Shown here piece after piece: positions 8,732-18,258 of a DNA stretch of 33,231 nt; positions within the stretch are counted from its first letter, which is position 1; every line of letters starts with the position of its first letter. Where the stretch lies: positions 1 through 33,231 of the forward strand of contig CAUSFO010000014.1 of assembly GCA_963530895.1 (NCBI GenBank). Direction: 5' to 3'. Both the position numbers and the translations under genes were made by a program. The notes beneath the pieces were generated by a model. The model worked only from the letters and a program-made list of their open reading frames with translations, was not told the DNA's origin and did no database searches. Source of the stretch: JABCPE02 sp963530895 (GTDB lineage Bacteria > Bacteroidota > Bacteroidia > Flavobacteriales > Weeksellaceae).

Positions 8732-9412
8732 TTATTTTTTAGTTTTATCAAAAATGATTACGGGAGCAGGAACTTTATCATAAGGATTATTGTATTCCCA
8801 GAAGAAGGAATGGTATTCTTTGACAATTTCGCCTTTTTGAGCATCTATTTCTATATTAATCATAGTGATACAGTCTTCTTTGGTTCTCTGATTAGCATCC
8901 CAGCTGATATACCACATAGGAACTCCTTTTTCATCAATTTTTCTATATATCCTTGTATACATGCCTAATAATTCTGCTTTACGGCTTTTCATATACGACA
9001 AAACCTTCTCTAATGGATATTTTTCAAAAGGTTTGTCATAATCTATGCTCTTTGTTAGGATACCCTTTTCATCATAGAAATTCCATGTTCCTATACGAAA
9101 ACCTCCTCCATCAAAAACTTTACCTTCTTCTTTTAGAATTCCAGTAGAATAGAAATGATAAAGAAATTTTACATTGAATTCATTTTTTAAAGACACATAA
9201 CGCCCATAACCTCTTTTGGTTGTAATTTCCGTCACCTGATTTCCCAAGCTGTCAGTATAAATATATTCTCCGTTTTTCTTATTTTCATTAAATCGTTTGA
9301 TATCAAACTTTTTTTCGGCTTTTATCTGTTCTTTTTCAGTTTGGGATTCTTTGTTCTGTCCATTACATGAAGATAGTAAACAAAGCAGATGGAATAAAAT
9401 AATCTTTTTCAT
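8732..9412 (-). CDS. Putative lipoprotein
   Basis: 226 residues with a type II signal peptide: MKKIILFHLLCLLSSCNGQN, where Cys16 in LSSC is the likely lipidated residue. The following stretch is charged and flexible. The middle contains YSTGILKEEGKVFDGGGFRIGTW, resembling the MORN-like YwqK repeats of the plus-strand gene at 24830-25459, so it is probably a cell-envelope protein with a small beta-hairpin repeat region. No catalytic motif is visible. It lies after the terminator of the TPR gene, on the same strand. Confidence 0.75.
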   Translation of the reverse strand: MKKIILFHLLCLLSSCNGQNKESQTEKEQIKAEKKFDIKRFNENKKNGEYIYTDSLGNQVTEITTKRGYGRYVSLKNEFNVKFLYHFYSTGILKEEGKVFDGGGFRIGTWNFYDEKGILTKSIDYDKPFEKYPLEKVLSYMKSRKAELLGMYTRIYRKIDEKGVPMWYISWDANQRTKEDCITMINIEIDAQKGEIVKEYHSFFWEYNNPYDKVPAPVIIFDKTKK

Positions 9413-9430
9413 AAGGTTTTTATTTTTAAA

Positions 9431-9462
9431 AAAATAAGCCCTACAAAAATAGAGCTTATTTT
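9431..9462 (-). terminator. Hairpin terminator after the TPR gene
   Basis: AAAATAAGC (9431-9439) pairs with GCTTATTTT (9454-9462). CTA and TAG inside the loop extend the stem after one mismatch. On the minus strand it ends in a long T-run. It lies 8 bases past the stop codon of the TPR protein gene. Confidence 0.6.
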
Positions 9463-9469
9463 ATATAAA

Positions 9470-10843
9470 TTATTTTTTCAAAGAATCTTCTAACTTCTTG
9501 AAATGGTTATACTTATCCATATTGTCTAGATTCATGTAGATTCCTTTTAGAGTACTTACTACTTCTACATTTTTAGGCTCAATGGAATGCCATTTTTCAA
9601 GGTAAGGAAGAGCTTTTTTGAAGGTTTCTCTTCTCTTTTCCATCAATTTATTCATTTCATTGATTTTCTTTGCTTTTTGGAAAGCTCGGATTTGCTCCAA
9701 TGTCTTTTCATCATCCTTTAAATGAACGGCATAAGCCAAACCTTGCAGTGCCAAAACATAGTTTCCATCAATCTCTAATGCTTTTTTGAATGATTTTTCA
9801 GCATCTGCCAAAGTAGCATTATCCTGACTTTGTAAGAAACCTAAATTATACCAAGATTCCTTGTCATTAGGGTTTTTAGCAACTTGATTTTTAAGGTTTT
9901 GGATAAATTCTGCAGTTTTTCCAGATCTGTAATAAGCAACTCCCTGTAATTCTGACAATCTCTGATTGTTAGGGAATTTTTTAAGTCCTTTTTCTATCAA
10001 AACCAAAGCTTCATCATATCTCGCAGCATCCACCAAAAGTCTTATGTTTGATTCATATAGCTCTAGTTCTACGCTTGGAGTCGATTGAGTTTTTAGGTCT
10101 TTGTATTCATTTGAACCAGATTTTTTAATCAATTCAAAAGAGTTTTTATCAAAAGACTGAACCTGCCCAGTTTTCACATCTGTCGCCAAATACTGAGTAG
10201 TAACTCCTGTATATCCACTGTTAATCAAGCTGTTATAGATATCTATCGCTTCATTATTTTTTCCAGCCGCGCCATAGTTTATTCCTGCGTAGTAAAGATA
10301 AGTTTTATCTTCGTTTCCTACAGCTTTCAGTAAGTTGTATACTTCTTCGTATTTTTCAGCTGCCTTATTGTAGTTTTTAGCTTGATAAGCTTTGTAAGCT
10401 TCATCACTTGCAGATTTCAAAAGCGGATTTACAAAACTATTTACTTTTTCAGTAGTTTTTGGAGTGTAATTTTCAACTTTTAATCCTTGTATTCCACTTT
10501 TTTCAGCAGCTTCTTTTCCTGCAAAGAATACTTTCTTTTTATCGCTGTTTTTCCCTGTGTAAATCGTTTTTAAATCTGCGATTTTCCCTAAAAGAGCGGC
10601 TCCTTCTCTCGTTTTTCCTTCTTTTATCAATAAAACTCCTTTCGCGTAATAGTATTCCTCCAAAACTGATGGCTCAAGTAGATACAGCTGGTCGTTCAAT
10701 AAACCTTCTGCTTTTGATATTTCTGCTTTAGCTGCTGCTATATCGTTTTTTTCTATCGCTTTAGAAGCGTTTTGGATTTCTTTTTTCTGTGCAAAAGTGA
10801 ACGATGCACCCACTAATGCTAAACTTAAAACTATTTTTTTCAT
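9470..10843 (-). CDS. Secreted or periplasmic tetratricopeptide-repeat protein
   Basis: 457 residues with a signal peptide (MKKIVLSLALVGASFTFAQK, cleavage probably after FAQ or nearby). Helical TPR-like repeats follow, clearest at AYQAKNYNKAAEKYEEVYNL, DEALVLIEKGLKKFPNNQRL, ESWYNLGFLQS and DAEKSFKKALEIDGNYVLAL. TPR proteins are scaffolds for protein interaction, here presumably in the periplasm. The gene starts 25 bases after gyrA on the same strand and may be read through from it. It ends in a strong terminator. No specific function can be assigned. Confidence 0.85.
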   Translation of the reverse strand: MKKIVLSLALVGASFTFAQKKEIQNASKAIEKNDIAAAKAEISKAEGLLNDQLYLLEPSVLEEYYYAKGVLLIKEGKTREGAALLGKIADLKTIYTGKNSDKKKVFFAGKEAAEKSGIQGLKVENYTPKTTEKVNSFVNPLLKSASDEAYKAYQAKNYNKAAEKYEEVYNLLKAVGNEDKTYLYYAGINYGAAGKNNEAIDIYNSLINSGYTGVTTQYLATDVKTGQVQSFDKNSFELIKKSGSNEYKDLKTQSTPSVELELYESNIRLLVDAARYDEALVLIEKGLKKFPNNQRLSELQGVAYYRSGKTAEFIQNLKNQVAKNPNDKESWYNLGFLQSQDNATLADAEKSFKKALEIDGNYVLALQGLAYAVHLKDDEKTLEQIRAFQKAKKINEMNKLMEKRRETFKKALPYLEKWHSIEPKNVEVVSTLKGIYMNLDNMDKYNHFKKLEDSLKK

Positions 10844-10868
10844 GTTAATGATAATTTTTTATTTAATT

Positions 10869-13388
10869 TTATTCTGAAACATTTTCTGTGTTTTCCGTGT
10901 TTTCACCTTCTTCGGTTTGCTCTTCGGCATCTTCCACATCTTTATCCATTTCTACTTTTGCCACCGCCGCGATTTCATCACTTCCTTTGAGATTGATAAG
11001 TTTCACCCCTTGGGTATTTCTTCCCATCACGCGGAGTTCTTCCACAGCCATACGGATAGCCACACCTGATTTATTGATAATCATCAGACCATCTTCATCT
11101 GTTACATTTTGTATCGCGATGAGTTTACCTGTTTTTTCGGTGATATTCAGGGTGATAACTCCTTTTCCACCTCTGTTGGTAACTCTGTAATCCTCCACAG
11201 CCGTTCTCTTACCATAGCCTTTTTCAGAAACAACCAAAACAGACTCTTTCTCCAAATCATTAGCGATAATCATACCGATTACTTCATCATTATCCTCTAA
11301 TGTGATACCTCTCACCCCGATAGAAGTTCTTCCCACAGCTCTTACTTTTTCCTCTGGGAAACGGATACATTTACCGTTTTTAGTAGCTATCATGATTTCG
11401 GATTCACCTGTGGTCAGTCTTGCTTCTAAAAGCTGGTCATCTTCACGAATTTCTATGGCATTTACCCCATTTACTCTCGGTCTAGAATACGCCTCCAATG
11501 AAGTTTTCTTGATAACACCATTTTTGGTAACCATCACCACATACATGCTATTTACATAGTCTACATCTTTCAGGTCATTGGTTCTGATATACGCCTTGAT
11601 TTTATCATCTGGCTCAATGTTGATAAGGTTCTGCACTGCCCTTCCTTTGGCTGTTTTAGAGCCTTCTGGAATTTCAAATACGCGCAGCCAGTAGCATTTT
11701 CCTTTCTCTGTGAAGAACATCATATACTGGTGGTTGGTAGCAGATACGATGTATTCCAAAAAGTCTTCATCACGGGTCGTTGCGGCTTTATTACCTACAC
11801 CTCCCCTAGACTGAACTTTGTATTCAGAAAGCAGAGTTCTCTTAATATATCCTGCATGAGAAATCGTAAGCACCACCTGCTCGTTTGGAATAATGTCTTC
11901 TATGGACATTTCACCGCCTGAATAATCTATTTCTGATTTTCTTTCGTCTCCGTATTTTTCTTTAATTTCAAGAAGTTCATTCTTGATAATCTCAAATCTT
12001 CTGCCCTCATTAGATAGGATATCTTCTAAATCAGCGATAATCTTCATGATTTCCTCGTATTCATCACGAATTTTATCCAATTCCATTCCTGTAAGACGAG
12101 CAAGTCTTAAATCAAGAATAGCCTGAGCTTGAATTTCAGAAAGTTCAAATTCTGCTATCAAACCTTCTTTCGCAGCCTGTGGATTAGCACTGTGTCTAAT
12201 AATCGCTATTGCCTTATCCAGCGTATCCTGAGTAGCAATCACCTTCATATACCCCTCCAAAATATGAGCCCTTTCTTTTGCTTTTTTCAGCTCGTATTCT
12301 GTTCTTCTGGTTACTACATCATGTCTATGCTCTACGAAATTGTAGATAATATCCTTTAAATTAAGCTGTTGCGGTCTTCCACCAACCAGCGCAATATTAT
12401 TGATACTAAATGAAGTCTGCAGAGCTGTATACTTATATAGTAGGTTAAGCACTACATTTGGAATCGCATCGTTTTTCAATTCATAAACTACACGAAGTCC
12501 CTCTCTGTCAGATTCATCACGGATTTCATAAATTCCTGGTATTTTATCCTCTTTTACTAGTTCTGCCGTTCGCTCTATCATATCCGCCTTATTCACTTGA
12601 TAAGGCACCTCTGTTACTACGATAGCGTTTCGGTTTCCTATTTCCTCAAATTTCACTTTTCCTCTCAGCACCACTCGCCCTCGCCCTGTATGAAAAGCAT
12701 CTCTCACACCATCATAGCCATAGATAATCCCTCCTGTAGGGAAATCTGGAGCGATGATGTGTTTCATCAGTTCATCTATGGTAATATCTCTGTTATCAAT
12801 ATACGCACAGATAGCATCTATACTCTCGCTAAGGTTATGCGGAGCCATATTGGTAGCCATCCCTACCGCGATACCCGAACTTCCGTTTACTAAAAGTGTA
12901 GGAATTCTCGTAGGAAGAACTGTAGGCTCTTTGGTTGTATCATCAAAGTTATTCTGAAAATCAACCGTTTCTTTATCTAAATCAGAAAGAATTTCATCTG
13001 AGATTTTTTTCAGCCTTGCTTCCGTATAACGCATCGCTGCTGGAGGGTCGCCATCCATAGAACCGAAGTTCCCCTGTCCATCGACCATAGGGTATCTCAA
13101 GCTCCACAGCTGCGCCATACGCACCATAGCATCATATACAGAGCTGTCTCCGTGAGGGTGGTATTTACCCAAAACATCCCCTACGATTCTGGCTGATTTC
13201 AAATGTTTTTTATTGGAAAAAACTCCCAAATCATACATACCATACAGAACCCTTCTGTGAACGGGTTTCAGACCATCTCTTACATCAGGCAATGCACGGG
13301 AAACAATCACCGACATCGAATAGTCTATGTAAGAGGACTTCATTTCATCAACAATGTTGATAGGAATTAACTTTTCTCCTGCGTTCAT
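10869..13388 (-). CDS. gyrA: DNA gyrase subunit A
   Basis: 839 residues. Catalytic subunit of the type II topoisomerase that introduces negative supercoils, acting as a GyrA2GyrB2 tetramer. The catalytic Tyr121 is in AAMRYTEARL. The quinolone-resistance region reads HPHGDSSVYDAMVR, with Ser82 and Asp86 corresponding to E. coli Ser83 and Asp87 in their susceptible form. The C-terminal beta-pinwheel follows, with a GyrA box reading QSRGGVG at 526-532 rather than the E. coli QRRGGKG. The C-terminus ends in an acidic tail rich in Glu, Asn and Thr. No gyrB is present nearby. Confidence 0.97.
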   Translation of the reverse strand: MNAGEKLIPINIVDEMKSSYIDYSMSVIVSRALPDVRDGLKPVHRRVLYGMYDLGVFSNKKHLKSARIVGDVLGKYHPHGDSSVYDAMVRMAQLWSLRYPMVDGQGNFGSMDGDPPAAMRYTEARLKKISDEILSDLDKETVDFQNNFDDTTKEPTVLPTRIPTLLVNGSSGIAVGMATNMAPHNLSESIDAICAYIDNRDITIDELMKHIIAPDFPTGGIIYGYDGVRDAFHTGRGRVVLRGKVKFEEIGNRNAIVVTEVPYQVNKADMIERTAELVKEDKIPGIYEIRDESDREGLRVVYELKNDAIPNVVLNLLYKYTALQTSFSINNIALVGGRPQQLNLKDIIYNFVEHRHDVVTRRTEYELKKAKERAHILEGYMKVIATQDTLDKAIAIIRHSANPQAAKEGLIAEFELSEIQAQAILDLRLARLTGMELDKIRDEYEEIMKIIADLEDILSNEGRRFEIIKNELLEIKEKYGDERKSEIDYSGGEMSIEDIIPNEQVVLTISHAGYIKRTLLSEYKVQSRGGVGNKAATTRDEDFLEYIVSATNHQYMMFFTEKGKCYWLRVFEIPEGSKTAKGRAVQNLINIEPDDKIKAYIRTNDLKDVDYVNSMYVVMVTKNGVIKKTSLEAYSRPRVNGVNAIEIREDDQLLEARLTTGESEIMIATKNGKCIRFPEEKVRAVGRTSIGVRGITLEDNDEVIGMIIANDLEKESVLVVSEKGYGKRTAVEDYRVTNRGGKGVITLNITEKTGKLIAIQNVTDEDGLMIINKSGVAIRMAVEELRVMGRNTQGVKLINLKGSDEIAAVAKVEMDKDVEDAEEQTEEGENTENTENVSE

Positions 13389-13537
13389 TTATTTTTATTA
13401 AAGTTATATGAATCAGTGCTTTATGCACCACTATTTACATCTATTTTTTCTTTTCTACGATGAGAAATAAATAACATGGCAATTTATGAAAATTTGATTA
13501 CTTTTACAAAAAAAATTAAGTTAAAAATTTCACAAAA

Positions 13538-13846
13538 ATGGCAATACTCAGCATCACTTTTCACACAGAAGAACACAAGATAAATGATTGGAATTCCTTT
13601 TTAGAAGAGGAACTTTTAACGATTATCAAAAACTTTAGCAGGAAATACATCATTTCCGAAGTTGAATCAGAAATGCTCTCCGAAGGCAAAAACACCAATG
13701 TTTTATTATTCTTTGATAATCAATTAGATAGAATTTATTTTTTAGAAAACGAACTTCCGCATATTTCAAATAAAATTTTTGATAAATTCAGCGAAAGTGT
13801 ATTGATTTTCAATACTTTTCTAAACAAAATAGAATCAAACATCTAA
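13538..13846 (+). CDS. Small hypothetical protein, DUF4286-like
   Basis: 102 residues with no signal peptide or membrane segment. The beta-alpha pattern (AILSITFHTEEHKINDWNSF, later NVLLFFDNQLDRIYFLENEL) resembles DUF4286, a small Bacteroidota family of unknown function, but the match is from memory and tentative. It is transcribed away from gyrA. Its last 12 bases overlap the 3' end of the convergent HD hydrolase gene. A near-match -7 element (TACTTTTA) is present about 40 bases before the ATG. Confidence 0.65.
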   Translation: MAILSITFHTEEHKINDWNSFLEEELLTIIKNFSRKYIISEVESEMLSEGKNTNVLLFFDNQLDRIYFLENELPHISNKIFDKFSESVLIFNTFLNKIESNI

Positions 13847-14485
13847 GCCCAAATTCCATTCTTTATAAAACTGCTCCAAAAATACCAGCATAAAACTATG
13901 CCTTTCCTCTGCTAATTCCCTGCCTTTATCAGTATTCATAAGGTTTTTCAGCAGGAGCAGTTTTTCATAAAAATGATTGATCGTTGTGCCGTTAGATTTT
14001 TTATATTCTTCTTTGGTCTGATGGATATTCGGCTGAATATCAGGATTGTAAATCGGATTATTTTTATATCCTCCAAAATTAAAAGTCCGCGCTATCCCGA
14101 TAGCCCCCATAGCGTCCAGTCTATCCGCATCCTGCACGATTTCAAGCTCTTTGGTTTTTTCTATCGTTTCGCCTTTATTTTTAAAGGAAATATGTTTGAT
14201 GATAAATAAAATCTGCTCTATCACCTGAGCCTCCATTCCTATTTCATTGAGGAATTTCTCCGAAATCTCAAGCGCCAAGGTTTCATCTCCGTTATGAAAT
14301 TTTGGGTCGGCAATATCGTGTAATAAAGCCGAAATTTCCACAATTTCTTGATTGCAGTTTTCTGTTTTGGTAATGAGCTTTGCAAGTCGCCAAACCCGCT
14401 CGGTATGGAACCAATCATGCCCTGCCTCTGCCCCTTCCAAGGTTTTCTTTACAAAATCTATGGTCAGAGATATATTTTGGTTCAT
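13835..14485 (-). CDS. HD-domain phosphohydrolase
   Basis: 216 residues. The metal-dependent HD fold is evident: HDWFHTERVWRLAK near residues 23-36, the HD pair His56-Asp57 in SALLHDIAD, then conserved histidine-containing stretches, and the Asp in VQDADRLDAMGAIG near 118. This is the pattern of YedJ/YpgQ-type hydrolases, some of which act on nucleotides; the substrate here is unknown. The start lies one base after the stop of the nuclease gene upstream, so translation is probably coupled. Its 3' end overlaps a convergent gene by 12 bases. Confidence 0.88.
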   Translation of the reverse strand: MNQNISLTIDFVKKTLEGAEAGHDWFHTERVWRLAKLITKTENCNQEIVEISALLHDIADPKFHNGDETLALEISEKFLNEIGMEAQVIEQILFIIKHISFKNKGETIEKTKELEIVQDADRLDAMGAIGIARTFNFGGYKNNPIYNPDIQPNIHQTKEEYKKSNGTTINHFYEKLLLLKNLMNTDKGRELAEERHSFMLVFLEQFYKEWNLGLDV

Positions 14486-14486
14486 T

Positions 14487-17168
14487 TTAGTTTTCTTTAA
14501 ATGGAATTTCAGGATTTAATATTTCTAAAATAATATTTTTAATGGAATTCATACATATGCTAACATTCTCATTATCAATATTTTCATTATCATAAATCTT
14601 CAAAGTTTGAACACCCTTCCCTATTTCCGCAAAACTCCAAATGCCGCACTGCAGCTGATTGACAGAAAACTTTTCGTTATGTAAGACCATATACGCATAA
14701 ATACTCAGCTGTAGAGCCTGTTTGCTGTCCGCACTGCTCATGAAATCTTCCAATTTTTCCTCCTTTGGTTTCACGGAAAGATTTTTAGCTTTTGCGGTTT
14801 TAAAATCTATCACTCGCACCACTCCATTTAGGCGGTCTATACGGTCTATATAACCGATAAAATTAATTTTTTCGCCATTTTCATCCATCGAAAATTCAGC
14901 ATTAATACGATTTTCTAAACTTATGATTTCTAAAGAGTTACCAGCTTTAATTAAACCTAAATCATAATCCAAAATATGCTCTACCACCTTGGCCGCCATA
15001 GATTTATGAATGTAATTCATTCCTCGTTCATAGAGCTCTGGCTGGTGTTTAAGTTCTGAAATTGCAGAATCAATAGCTTCATTTATTTTTGACTTTAAAT
15101 CTTCTATATCGTTTTCTTTCAGTATTTTACCTTTTATTTCTCCATACAACTCCTCCAAAGCATAATGCACCAAATTCCCATAGTTTCGCTGCGAAAGTTC
15201 CTCTTCTATCTCCTCTGTTTCCCTTGCTTTTAAGATGTTATTTAAGTAAAAATCTATCGGATTATAGAGATAAGAAATCAAATGTGATACTGAAATCCTG
15301 TCCTTCCATTCATTTAGTTTCTCTAAAACTTTTTCTGTTTTTTCTATGATTATTAGCTCCTGCAAAATCGGTTCAGAGGTGTTTTCTATCACGATATGCT
15401 CCATTTTATGAGGACTTTCCATTTCCATTTGGGTGATAAATCTACTTTTCTCACCCGTATTCACTCCAGAACCTAAAGCATTGTATAACAGATAGATATT
15501 TTTAGCATTTTGCAGCAAACGGTAGAAATGGTAGGCATAAATACTATCATTTTCCAAGAAGGTATTCAGCCCAAAATTCCTTCTCACATCGAACGGAAGA
15601 TAGGTATTTTGCGTATTCCCCAGCGGCAGTTTTCCTTCATTCACAGAAAGCAGAATAATATTTTCAAAATCCAAAAGACGAGTTTCTAAAAGCCCCATAA
15701 ACTGCAGTCCCTCAAGCGGTTCGCCCTGAAAATCCAAGTTTTCTGAATTGACAAGCTGATTCATCAAAACCTCCAACGCATCTATCGAAATCTCAAAATC
15801 ATAGTCTTTCATATGATTTTTTAGAATCTTAAATGTCGTTTCGAAAAGAGAAACATTTTCATATAAAATATCATCTATTTCTCTGAATTTCAACTGATAA
15901 CAAAAATCAGACAAATCTTCCAGCAGTTCCGAAGCTGTTCTCTTCTCAAAAAGCTGAAAATAAGAAAGCTCGCCCAAATGCTCCTGCATCATTTTTTTTG
16001 AAATATAAACAATGTTTTCGTCTTCGATTTTTTCCGTGAATCGGCCTATGATTTTACCGTCCTCTTCATTCTTTGGAAATTCTTCCAAAACCGAAAAAAC
16101 ATCCATATAATAGTAGGATTTATCATTTTTTTCAAGCTGTTTTTGTAGGTAAAAAAGCTTCTTAACCGCCCCGCTAAAACCAAGATTTTTGATAGGAAAG
16201 CCCATCGTGATATTCAGATTATCCACAAAACTCACCGCATCCAGACTCGGCAGAAGCAGGTTTTCATCCAGCAGAACAACCGCCGTTTTAGAATAATTTT
16301 CTTTTGGAATTTCTTGTAAAATTTCAGGCAGAATTTTGGTTTGGGCTACATTCCCTGCAACCTCATAAACCTTGATGTTTTTCTCTTCACAAAAACTATT
16401 TTCTATCCACTGGTATTTTCTGTTTTCATTAAATTCCTTCCAGTGCATATGCTTTCTCAGAAACTTTCCAGCCTCTTGTTTTAGGTCTTTTATGTAATAT
16501 TCATCCGCTTGGAAAAAGCATTCTGCTTTTCCTTTTTGGAGCAGTTCCCGAATTAGTTTTTCCTCCAAAGGCGTAAGCGCATTGAAACCACAAAAAACAA
16601 ATTTTGTTTCCGTTTCCTCTGCGAAATCACCTATTTTTTCTCTCACCATTTCATGAATCATCCCATCAGTCGCCCAGCCTTTAGCTTGGAGGTTTTCCTT
16701 TAATTTAGGTAAAAAAACATTCATCTTTTTCCAAAAATTAAGGTTTCGTTTCCTTGCATTATCTCCATCGCCCAGCGTTTCACCCCAGTTTTTAATTCGC
16801 TCATCATCAAGCATATATTCCAAAACAGCTTTGTCCTCTTCGCTGAATTTGAGCATATCATCCCAGTCTTTCAGCAAAGTAGGAAACCATTTTAGGAAGT
16901 TTTCCAAAGTCTCTTCGGGATAAATTTTCTTATAAACATCACATCCAAAAAGCCACAGAGATATTCCCTGAATGTGCTGTTTTCCAGATATTTTCTTAAT
17001 CAATTCATCCACAGTAAAAAACTCAGGCAAAAAACCTTCGTATTTCTGCTCTTTTAGGATTTGTTTCAAAAAAACTACGGGTCTTTTCCCTGGTAAAACG
17101 ACTGCAGTCTGGGATAAATCCGAAGTTTCTGATAATAATTCTGAAATAATTTTTGAGAGAAATTTCAT
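14487..17168 (-). CDS. AddB-like PD-(D/E)XK nuclease protein
   Basis: 893 residues. The C-terminal third contains the PD-(D/E)XK nuclease core: GYIDRIDRLNGVVRVIDFKT, with Asp of YIDR, Asp of VIDFK and Lys of FKT as the metal-binding set, preceded by the SVSHLISYLYNPIDFYLNNI entry helix typical of RecB-family nucleases. The long N-terminal part resembles the inactivated helicase-like half of AddB. Such proteins act with a UvrD-like AddA helicase in double-strand-break repair, but no helicase gene is next to it here. It is the first gene of a two-gene unit with the HD hydrolase and has a clear promoter. Confidence 0.82.
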   Translation of the reverse strand: MKFLSKIISELLSETSDLSQTAVVLPGKRPVVFLKQILKEQKYEGFLPEFFTVDELIKKISGKQHIQGISLWLFGCDVYKKIYPEETLENFLKWFPTLLKDWDDMLKFSEEDKAVLEYMLDDERIKNWGETLGDGDNARKRNLNFWKKMNVFLPKLKENLQAKGWATDGMIHEMVREKIGDFAEETETKFVFCGFNALTPLEEKLIRELLQKGKAECFFQADEYYIKDLKQEAGKFLRKHMHWKEFNENRKYQWIENSFCEEKNIKVYEVAGNVAQTKILPEILQEIPKENYSKTAVVLLDENLLLPSLDAVSFVDNLNITMGFPIKNLGFSGAVKKLFYLQKQLEKNDKSYYYMDVFSVLEEFPKNEEDGKIIGRFTEKIEDENIVYISKKMMQEHLGELSYFQLFEKRTASELLEDLSDFCYQLKFREIDDILYENVSLFETTFKILKNHMKDYDFEISIDALEVLMNQLVNSENLDFQGEPLEGLQFMGLLETRLLDFENIILLSVNEGKLPLGNTQNTYLPFDVRRNFGLNTFLENDSIYAYHFYRLLQNAKNIYLLYNALGSGVNTGEKSRFITQMEMESPHKMEHIVIENTSEPILQELIIIEKTEKVLEKLNEWKDRISVSHLISYLYNPIDFYLNNILKARETEEIEEELSQRNYGNLVHYALEELYGEIKGKILKENDIEDLKSKINEAIDSAISELKHQPELYERGMNYIHKSMAAKVVEHILDYDLGLIKAGNSLEIISLENRINAEFSMDENGEKINFIGYIDRIDRLNGVVRVIDFKTAKAKNLSVKPKEEKLEDFMSSADSKQALQLSIYAYMVLHNEKFSVNQLQCGIWSFAEIGKGVQTLKIYDNENIDNENVSICMNSIKNIILEILNPEIPFKEN

Positions 17169-17186
17169 CTATTTTTTTATTTCCTA

Positions 17187-17216
17187 CAAAGATAAAACTA
17201 AAAAAATGACACTCAA
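17187..17216 (-). promoter_or_regulatory. Promoter of the nuclease/HD hydrolase operon
   Basis: On the minus strand TTG (17216-17214), 19 bases, then TATCTTTG (17194-17187), a full match to the flavobacterial promoter. It lies 18 bases before the nuclease ATG. Confidence 0.6.
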
Positions 17217-17249
17217 ATTTAATTGAATGCCATTTTACCATATTTTTCA

Positions 17250-17257
17250 TAATTTTG
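17250..17257 (+). promoter_or_regulatory. -7 element for the small membrane protein gene
   Basis: TAATTTTG matches TAnnTTTG and lies 19 bases before the ATG at 17277. No TTG stands at the usual upstream distance. Confidence 0.4.
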
Positions 17258-17276
17258 TATATTCATATCATTTTCA

Positions 17277-17582
17277 ATGAAATTAAAAAAAGAATTAAAA
17301 CCAGTATTGCGTGATACTCTGATTTATATTATCGCATTGGTAGGTATTTTTTTTATTATACTTTTTTTTCTATTACTAAGTAGTAATGATGAGAGATTAG
17401 ATTTATTACCACTTATTGTTCTATTCATTTTCCTCCCTTTATATGCTCTTGTATTTAGCTTCTTCTTTTTAGTCTACATCTACATCAAATGTTTTTGGAC
17501 AAAGAATAAATGGTATTTACTTTTAATTATGCTAATTCTTACATTTATGTTTTTCTGTATTTGGCGACTTAAAAACTTATAA
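17277..17582 (+). CDS. Small three-helix membrane protein
   Basis: 101 residues, with hydrophobic segments near 14-34, 42-70 and 79-97 separated by short polar loops, and a basic N-terminus (MKLKKELKPVLRD). No family is recognised. It stands alone on the plus strand between two minus-strand genes, ending 8 bases before the convergent rsmG stop. A TAATTTTG element upstream and the regular membrane pattern support a real gene. Confidence 0.65.
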   Translation: MKLKKELKPVLRDTLIYIIALVGIFFIILFFLLLSSNDERLDLLPLIVLFIFLPLYALVFSFFFLVYIYIKCFWTKNKWYLLLIMLILTFMFFCIWRLKNL

Positions 17583-17590
17583 TTAAATCA

Positions 17591-18226
17591 CTAAGAATTA
17601 AAATTTCCTTTTGACAAATACACCACTTTTTTGGTATCAAAAAATTCTTCTTCAAAATAATTTTTCAGCTGAAAAATCTCACAGCGAAGCCCTGCCAGCT
17701 CCTCCGCCAAATCTCCTCCTTTGAGGTAAAGCACGCCGTTGTGCTTTTCATTAAACTGCTCTTTTTCAAATTTTCCTTTCAGCCATCGCAAAAACTCAGG
17801 CATCTGGGTAACAGCCCTGCTTACCACAAAATGAAACTTCTCTTTCAGTTTTTCAGCTCTTCCATGCACTGCGGTCACATTTTTCAGCCCAAGTCCCTCT
17901 GAAACAGCTTCTACCACTTTTATTTTCTTGCCGATGGAATCTAACAGCGTAAAACTCACCTCTGGGAAAAGGATAGCCAGCGGAATCCCAGGAAACCCGC
18001 CTCCTGTGCCGACATCCAGCACCTTTGTACCATCAGCAAAAGGCATTACTTTGGCAATTCCGAGCGAATGCAGAATGTGCTTTTCATAAAGCCCATCCAT
18101 ATCTTTTCGGGAAATGACATTTATTTTCTCGTTCCATTCGGTGTATAGCTGTTCCAGTTTTTCAAACTGCTGTTTTTGTTCATCTGTGATTTCTGGAAAA
18201 TATTTTAAAATAAGTGATACAGACAT
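17591..18226 (-). CDS. rsmG: 16S rRNA (guanine(527)-N7)-methyltransferase
   Basis: 211 residues, usual for RsmG (GidB). It methylates N7 of G527 in 16S rRNA using S-adenosylmethionine, and its loss gives low-level streptomycin resistance in other bacteria. The cofactor-binding motif VLDVGTGGGFPGIPLAILFP is near residues 66-85, followed by the acidic LLDSIGKK, and FVVSRAV matches the family's later motif. It has its own -7 element (TATTTTTG) directly after the terminator of the DUF4180 gene. No mnmG is adjacent. Confidence 0.94.
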   Translation of the reverse strand: MSVSLILKYFPEITDEQKQQFEKLEQLYTEWNEKINVISRKDMDGLYEKHILHSLGIAKVMPFADGTKVLDVGTGGGFPGIPLAILFPEVSFTLLDSIGKKIKVVEAVSEGLGLKNVTAVHGRAEKLKEKFHFVVSRAVTQMPEFLRWLKGKFEKEQFNEKHNGVLYLKGGDLAEELAGLRCEIFQLKNYFEEEFFDTKKVVYLSKGNFNS

Positions 18227-18245
18227 TTTTTAGAATTGATTTTTA

Positions 18246-18253
18246 CAAAAATA
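18246..18253 (-). promoter_or_regulatory. -7 element for rsmG
   Basis: The minus strand reads TATTTTTG, matching TAnnTTTG, 20 bases before the rsmG ATG and just after the preceding terminator. Confidence 0.45.
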
Positions 18254-18258
18254 CATAA

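Noticed and set aside
13418..13430. GTGC/GCAC inverted repeat between gyrA and the small plus-strand gene as an operator
   Set aside because: The arms are only 4 bp with no second copy found, so it may be chance.
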